Below, piece by piece: positions 60,342 through 64,000 of a stretch of DNA of 64,000 bases (positions are counted from its first letter, which is position 1; each line of letters starts with the position of its first letter). Both the position numbers and the translations under genes were made by a program. The notes beneath the pieces were generated by a model. The model was not told where the DNA came from, ran no database searches, and saw only the letters and a list, made by a program, of their open reading frames with translations. Source of the DNA: Burkholderiales bacterium (lineage in GTDB: Bacteria; Pseudomonadota; Gammaproteobacteria; Burkholderiales; Burkholderiaceae_D); the NCBI GenBank assembly GCA_947451925.1, contig CANGAW010000003.1, positions 1 to 64,000 of the forward strand. The letters run 5' to 3'.

Positions 60342-61121
60342 ATGGATGTTAAACGGAGCCCCGGCGCTTCTCTTGGCGAAGACATGATCCCGCGTCATGA
60401 TGTTGACAAAAATCTCAACAAAAAGTCGCAGTCCAGTGGTGAGCAGCGACATATTGAGCAAGCCTTATTAGTCAGATCGAAAAGCGCGCCCCTGGTTGTG
60501 CAACGCAGAATTACGGCATTTACACAGGCACGATCAGCAGCTCGTTCACACCTGCAGAGCGCTAAATTAGCATTGCCAGCAGACGCCACCGCCAATATCA
60601 GCATCCCGGCCAGCCAGGCGAAAAAAAAGACCGCACCGAAACCCTTACCGAAGTCGCCCTTATTGCTCAACAAGCTAAAGCAGCCACTGCAATCGCCAGC
60701 CACTGCGCTGATACCAGAAACTGCTCCCGCCAAATTATCCAGAAAAGAGCAGAAAGCCGCCTTCGAGCAAGCAGGCAAAGTCTTTATGGCGCTCGACAAT
60801 CAATACATGCAGTTTCAACAGCTAGGCAAGAAGGAAGCGAATGCCCTGGTCGTGGAAATGAATGCGTGTCGGGACGAAGCTTCGCCTGAAATCACCGTCA
60901 AATCGCTGCAGGCTTTTCGTGGCGTGAGTCGTGCAGGAACTATGCAAAATATCAAACGCAACTATTCAACTGAAACGATATTGAGTGCCAAACATTTTGC
61001 GCAAAGCTGGCTGGCTATGCCTGTTGGTGACGATGGCAGCCGGCTGGGGAAAAGCTGGGAGCCTGTTGTCACTGATATGGCAAGGGATATCTGTTCTGAG
61101 CTGACTAAAGCGGGTTTTTAA
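60342..61121 (+). CDS. Orphan protein, member B of cluster (basic, Lys/Pro/Ala-rich N-term)
   Basis: ORF 60303..61121; AAGGAG before ATG 60342. No recognised domain. Confidence 0.7.
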   Translation: MDVKRSPGASLGEDMIPRHDVDKNLNKKSQSSGEQRHIEQALLVRSKSAPLVVQRRITAFTQARSAARSHLQSAKLALPADATANISIPASQAKKKTAPKPLPKSPLLLNKLKQPLQSPATALIPETAPAKLSRKEQKAAFEQAGKVFMALDNQYMQFQQLGKKEANALVVEMNACRDEASPEITVKSLQAFRGVSRAGTMQNIKRNYSTETILSAKHFAQSWLAMPVGDDGSRLGKSWEPVVTDMARDICSELTKAGF

Positions 61122-61180
61122 ATTTTTTATACAGGTACAGAGAGTGCCAGCATAAACAAACTTGCAACAGGAGTCAGACG

Positions 61181-61726
61181 ATGAAACTCGGAGAAATGCT
61201 CAGAATAATTTTTACTGAACCTGCGTCACCATCGGAAGGTCAGCGGGCGAATAAAAAAACAGAAACTGATAGTCAAAAAAAACGCATGACTGCGGAAAAA
61301 TTAAAAATGCAACAGCAGGCCAGTTTTTCATTTCTGTCAAAGCTGGCGTATTTTTCTAATTATTTTTTTGATGCAATAAAACCAATCAAAGAAGAAAAGC
61401 TTAAAAAAAATGAATCAAAATTTCCGACTGCCATCAACCAGGAGATTGATAAAAAACCCCAGTCCGGCAAGGAACAATTTAATGCGTATTTCAAGCAGTA
61501 TCAAGAAAGTTCAATGAATGAAAACAGTGAATTTTATGATGTGAATTATTTTGCTTATTCATCTGATTGTTTAAAAGTTGCAGACGAAATTGTAAATAAG
61601 AAAAATACAATATTAACAACCGATGACAATCCGCGGGAAAGAATAGATCAATGCGAAGCGGCCGAATTTTTACTGGCTGGGTATGAAGCGCGTTTAAGGG
61701 AAATGAAAAATAATCCCAGTATGTAA
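61181..61726 (+). CDS. Orphan protein, member C of cluster, one repeat module
   Basis: MKLGEMLRIIFTEPASPSEGQ...SFLSKLAYFSNYFFDAIKPI...GKEQFNAYFKQYQ...CLKVADEIV...CEAAEFLLAGYE. Confidence 0.75.
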   Translation: MKLGEMLRIIFTEPASPSEGQRANKKTETDSQKKRMTAEKLKMQQQASFSFLSKLAYFSNYFFDAIKPIKEEKLKKNESKFPTAINQEIDKKPQSGKEQFNAYFKQYQESSMNENSEFYDVNYFAYSSDCLKVADEIVNKKNTILTTDDNPRERIDQCEAAEFLLAGYEARLREMKNNPSM

Positions 61727-61761
61727 TCAATGTCTGAGTCAGATAGAAAGCGAGGAATGGT

Positions 61762-63732
61762 ATGGGCTTCGTTCGAATTATGATGGCTTTGGCAGGGTAT
61801 AAACCTTCAGAAGAAACCAAAAATACTGAGTCTGGAACAAAGCAGATTTATGTCAAAAGTGCGTCTGTAAAACCGTTAGCGACTGCGCGTAAGGCTCAAT
61901 CATCGAAAGTGTCCAATAGTATTTGGGCGCATTTGGCCTACTTTTTTTCCAATCCATGGGAAGCGATTCGCCATATTTTGGCGCCGGTAGCGCCAACGCA
62001 TTCGTCTGCCAAAAAGAAGCCACAAGACAAAGCCTCTTCGTTAAAAGCATCTGATAACGATAGTACTTCTTCAGTAAAAAATGATTTTCATCACAGTGGA
62101 AAAATTGCTTTTAATGGCGTGATTTCCAGTCTGACGCAATATCCGGATGATCCAATATCGGATAATTTTTTAGACAATACAGCTTGTCAAAATTATGCGG
62201 AGAGTCTGATTCAAGAATATGAAGGTTTGGAAAATAAAGAGGAAATTCAGGAAGTAAGGATGCGCAGCTACGACGCTGCCCATCAATTTTTAAAACGTAA
62301 AGGGCTATTGCCTTCCAAAGAAATTCAAGAGCTGAAAGAAAAATTAAAACCGATTTTGGCAGAAAATGTAAAAAATTCCAGCTTATTGAATACGCCAACT
62401 ATTTTGGATTTGGATTTTTCTTCAGAAGAAATTTCAGTCGAACCGTCTCCTGGTGAAAAATTATTTGGGCAATTTGTCAAAGCCCATGCCGATACATTGC
62501 CTGAAAATTTGGATTCCGGTTCTGTTTTTCTGCAAAAGGAATGTGTTGAACATGCTCAGGTTCTGAAAGATCAATTCAATACCTATGCCACGCATTTAAA
62601 GTCCATGACTGAAAATGACACAAAACAGTTTGCAGCAGCGAAATTTTTAATCAAGTGCTCTGTGGACAATCAACGTAATGCAGAAAAAATGGCGGCGCAA
62701 AATGCTTCGCCAAAACTGCCGGCCGGTGAAAAACTATTTGCCGATTTTTTTGATCTGTATATGGCGAATAAATCTGCCGCTCTCGACAATATTTCAACAT
62801 TAAAAATTCTCAAAGAAGGAAAGTTTAATGATGCCGAGTGCATCGCTTTTGCTAAAACAATGAAAGAGCTGGATATTTCAACAGGGACGCTGAGCGAAGA
62901 GCATGAGATTTTGCGGCAAAAAAAAGAAGCAGCGAACTGGTTGCTGAACGAAATTGAGAAATTTTCTGCACCCGAAAACGCAATACTGTTTGCAGAGTTC
63001 AGCGCAAGCAGTGCTCCGCCACCGCCACCGACGCCATTTCGCTGGCATAGCGCGGTGAAACAGATCAACGCGTCAAGTGCAACTGAGCGGCAAATCATGC
63101 AATCGCTATTTGTACTAAACCCGCAAGATTTTGAAGGCGCAATGCGGCATTTCAAGCGGATGTTAGAGCAGCAGGGTGCCAGATCTGCGGTCAGTGATCC
63201 ACTGCAAAAAATGCAGCAACAAGCAAATGAAGAGCAGCAGAAGGGCGCGTTGATGGATGACGCACAGGCTGCTCTTTTATGGCTTGCACGCTGGGAGGCG
63301 GCTGGAAAAGACGAGCGAAAGGGCGAGATGGAAAATCTGACGTTTGCTGATTTGCTGGATTCAAATCTGAAGCAAATCAGGCAAGCGATAGAGAAAAAAA
63401 TTCTCGAACTCAAACCGAATAAAGTGCAAGAAAAAGCCTCTGCCAAAGTTCTGCAATCTGCGCCTGTTGATATCGCAGACTTAACTGAGGCAGAGCTGAG
63501 TGCGGGTCAGGCAAGCTTCAATAAATATCGCGAAAGTTTTTTCAATGCGAAAAATACTGGGCGAACTATCCGCTTTGTCGAAGGCTCAGCCTACGGCAAA
63601 GCACCCTGTCTGGCGGTTGCGCGACACTACGCCAAAACACTGTCGTTATTGCCGCTCAAGGACAGGGTACCTGCAGATGCGCAAATTCTCGACGCTGCCC
63701 AGGCTTTACTCAAGCACTTTGAACCGAATTAA
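61762..63732 (+). CDS. Orphan 656-aa protein, member D of cluster, multiple repeat modules
   Basis: [18 protein letters not shown]...[20 protein letters not shown] plus at least four modules with G-x3-F...A...AA-x2-[FW]-L pattern. Confidence 0.8.
   Translation: MGFVRIMMALAGYKPSEETKNTESGTKQIYVKSASVKPLATARKAQSSKVSNSIWAHLAYFFSNPWEAIRHILAPVAPTHSSAKKKPQDKASSLKASDNDSTSSVKNDFHHSGKIAFNGVISSLTQYPDDPISDNFLDNTACQNYAESLIQEYEGLENKEEIQEVRMRSYDAAHQFLKRKGLLPSKEIQELKEKLKPILAENVKNSSLLNTPTILDLDFSSEEISVEPSPGEKLFGQFVKAHADTLPENLDSGSVFLQKECVEHAQVLKDQFNTYATHLKSMTENDTKQFAAAKFLIKCSVDNQRNAEKMAAQNASPKLPAGEKLFADFFDLYMANKSAALDNISTLKILKEGKFNDAECIAFAKTMKELDISTGTLSEEHEILRQKKEAANWLLNEIEKFSAPENAILFAEFSASSAPPPPPTPFRWHSAVKQINASSATERQIMQSLFVLNPQDFEGAMRHFKRMLEQQGARSAVSDPLQKMQQQANEEQQKGALMDDAQAALLWLARWEAAGKDERKGEMENLTFADLLDSNLKQIRQAIEKKILELKPNKVQEKASAKVLQSAPVDIADLTEAELSAGQASFNKYRESFFNAKNTGRTIRFVEGSAYGKAPCLAVARHYAKTLSLLPLKDRVPADAQILDAAQALLKHFEPN
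62098..62301 (+). repeat. Protein-level repeat module 1 in ORF D
   Basis: [68 protein letters not shown]. Confidence 0.55.
62452..62658 (+). repeat. Protein-level repeat module 2 in ORF D
   Basis: [69 protein letters not shown]. Confidence 0.65.
62725..62964 (+). repeat. Protein-level repeat module 3 in ORF D
   Basis: [80 protein letters not shown]. Confidence 0.65.
63505..63729 (+). repeat. Protein-level repeat module 5 in ORF D (C-terminal)
   Basis: [75 protein letters not shown]. Confidence 0.6.
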
Positions 63733-64000
63733 TGGATCAGGCCTTCGAGCTTGACGATGTCTGCACAAAACAGGCGTATGCCTTCGGCCAGTTTTTCGGT
63801 TGCCATCGCGTCTTCGTTCAACATCAGGCGAAAGTCTTTTTCGTCGAGCGAGATTTTCTTGATGTCCGCATTCTTCGCGCTTTCCGGTGACAGTTTGCGC
63901 ACAACGGGTGCATCATTTTCAGCCAGCTTTTGCAATAGCTCGGGGCTAATGGTCAGCAAATCGCAGCCAGCCAGTTCAATGATTTGTGCGGTGTTGCGAA
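63729..64000 (-). CDS. tal: Transaldolase (C-terminal part; 5' end outside window)
   Basis: ...[75 protein letters not shown], typical TalB C-terminus. Confidence 0.9.
   Translation of the reverse strand, partial: RNTAQIIELAGCDLLTISPELLQKLAENDAPVVRKLSPESAKNADIKKISLDEKDFRLMLNEDAMATEKLAEGIRLFCADIVKLEGLIH

Noticed and set aside
62670-63446. Minus-strand 258-aa ORF inside orphan ORF D
   Set aside because: Antisense to ORF D; Ser/Cys/Phe-rich translation characteristic of reverse-complement coding sequence, while ORF D shows internal repeats and paralogy to neighbours.

Overview
This 64 kb window looks like betaproteobacterial (Oxalobacteraceae/Burkholderiales-like) chromosome, mostly housekeeping and catabolic genes. 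In order it holds: a YecA/UPF0149 gene, srkA, two usp genes and a Pat-like acyl-CoA synthetase/GNAT fusion; a putative CHAT/caspase-like ankyrin protein; a complete cbb3 oxidase locus (tauE-like, ccoI, ccoS, ccoNOQP, ccoG, fixH-like) ending at an fnr-type regulator; pobA/pobR and a pcaR-pcaIJFHGBDC protocatechuate cluster; ccmIFGH; psd-pssA-leuA; a ZTP-type riboswitch with glyA and nrdR; a minor pilin set; a rib operon interrupted by vapBC; nusB, an aminotransferase, a lytic transglycosylase, ubiD, the 4.5S SRP RNA, an aidB-like gene, dnaX-ybaB-recR, a CaiB/BaiF gene; and tal at the right edge. The strongest candidate for an undescribed system is the AT-richer, same-strand block of four orphan ORFs at about 59.2-63.7 kb. 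Three of them share an N-terminal aromatic motif. Two of them (61181 and 61762) carry a degenerate ~70-80 aa module (G-x3-F ... C-x3-A ... AA-x2-[FW]-L), with at least four copies in the 656-aa protein, and the 59224 ORF has a related segment. Other notable signals are the CHAT-like/ankyrin ORF, a Leu-rich leader peptide before leuA, a perfect inverted repeat at the vapBC promoter, FNR-like boxes and PcaR-like operators. All calls come from reading the sequence and the supplied ORF translations; no database search or folding was run.
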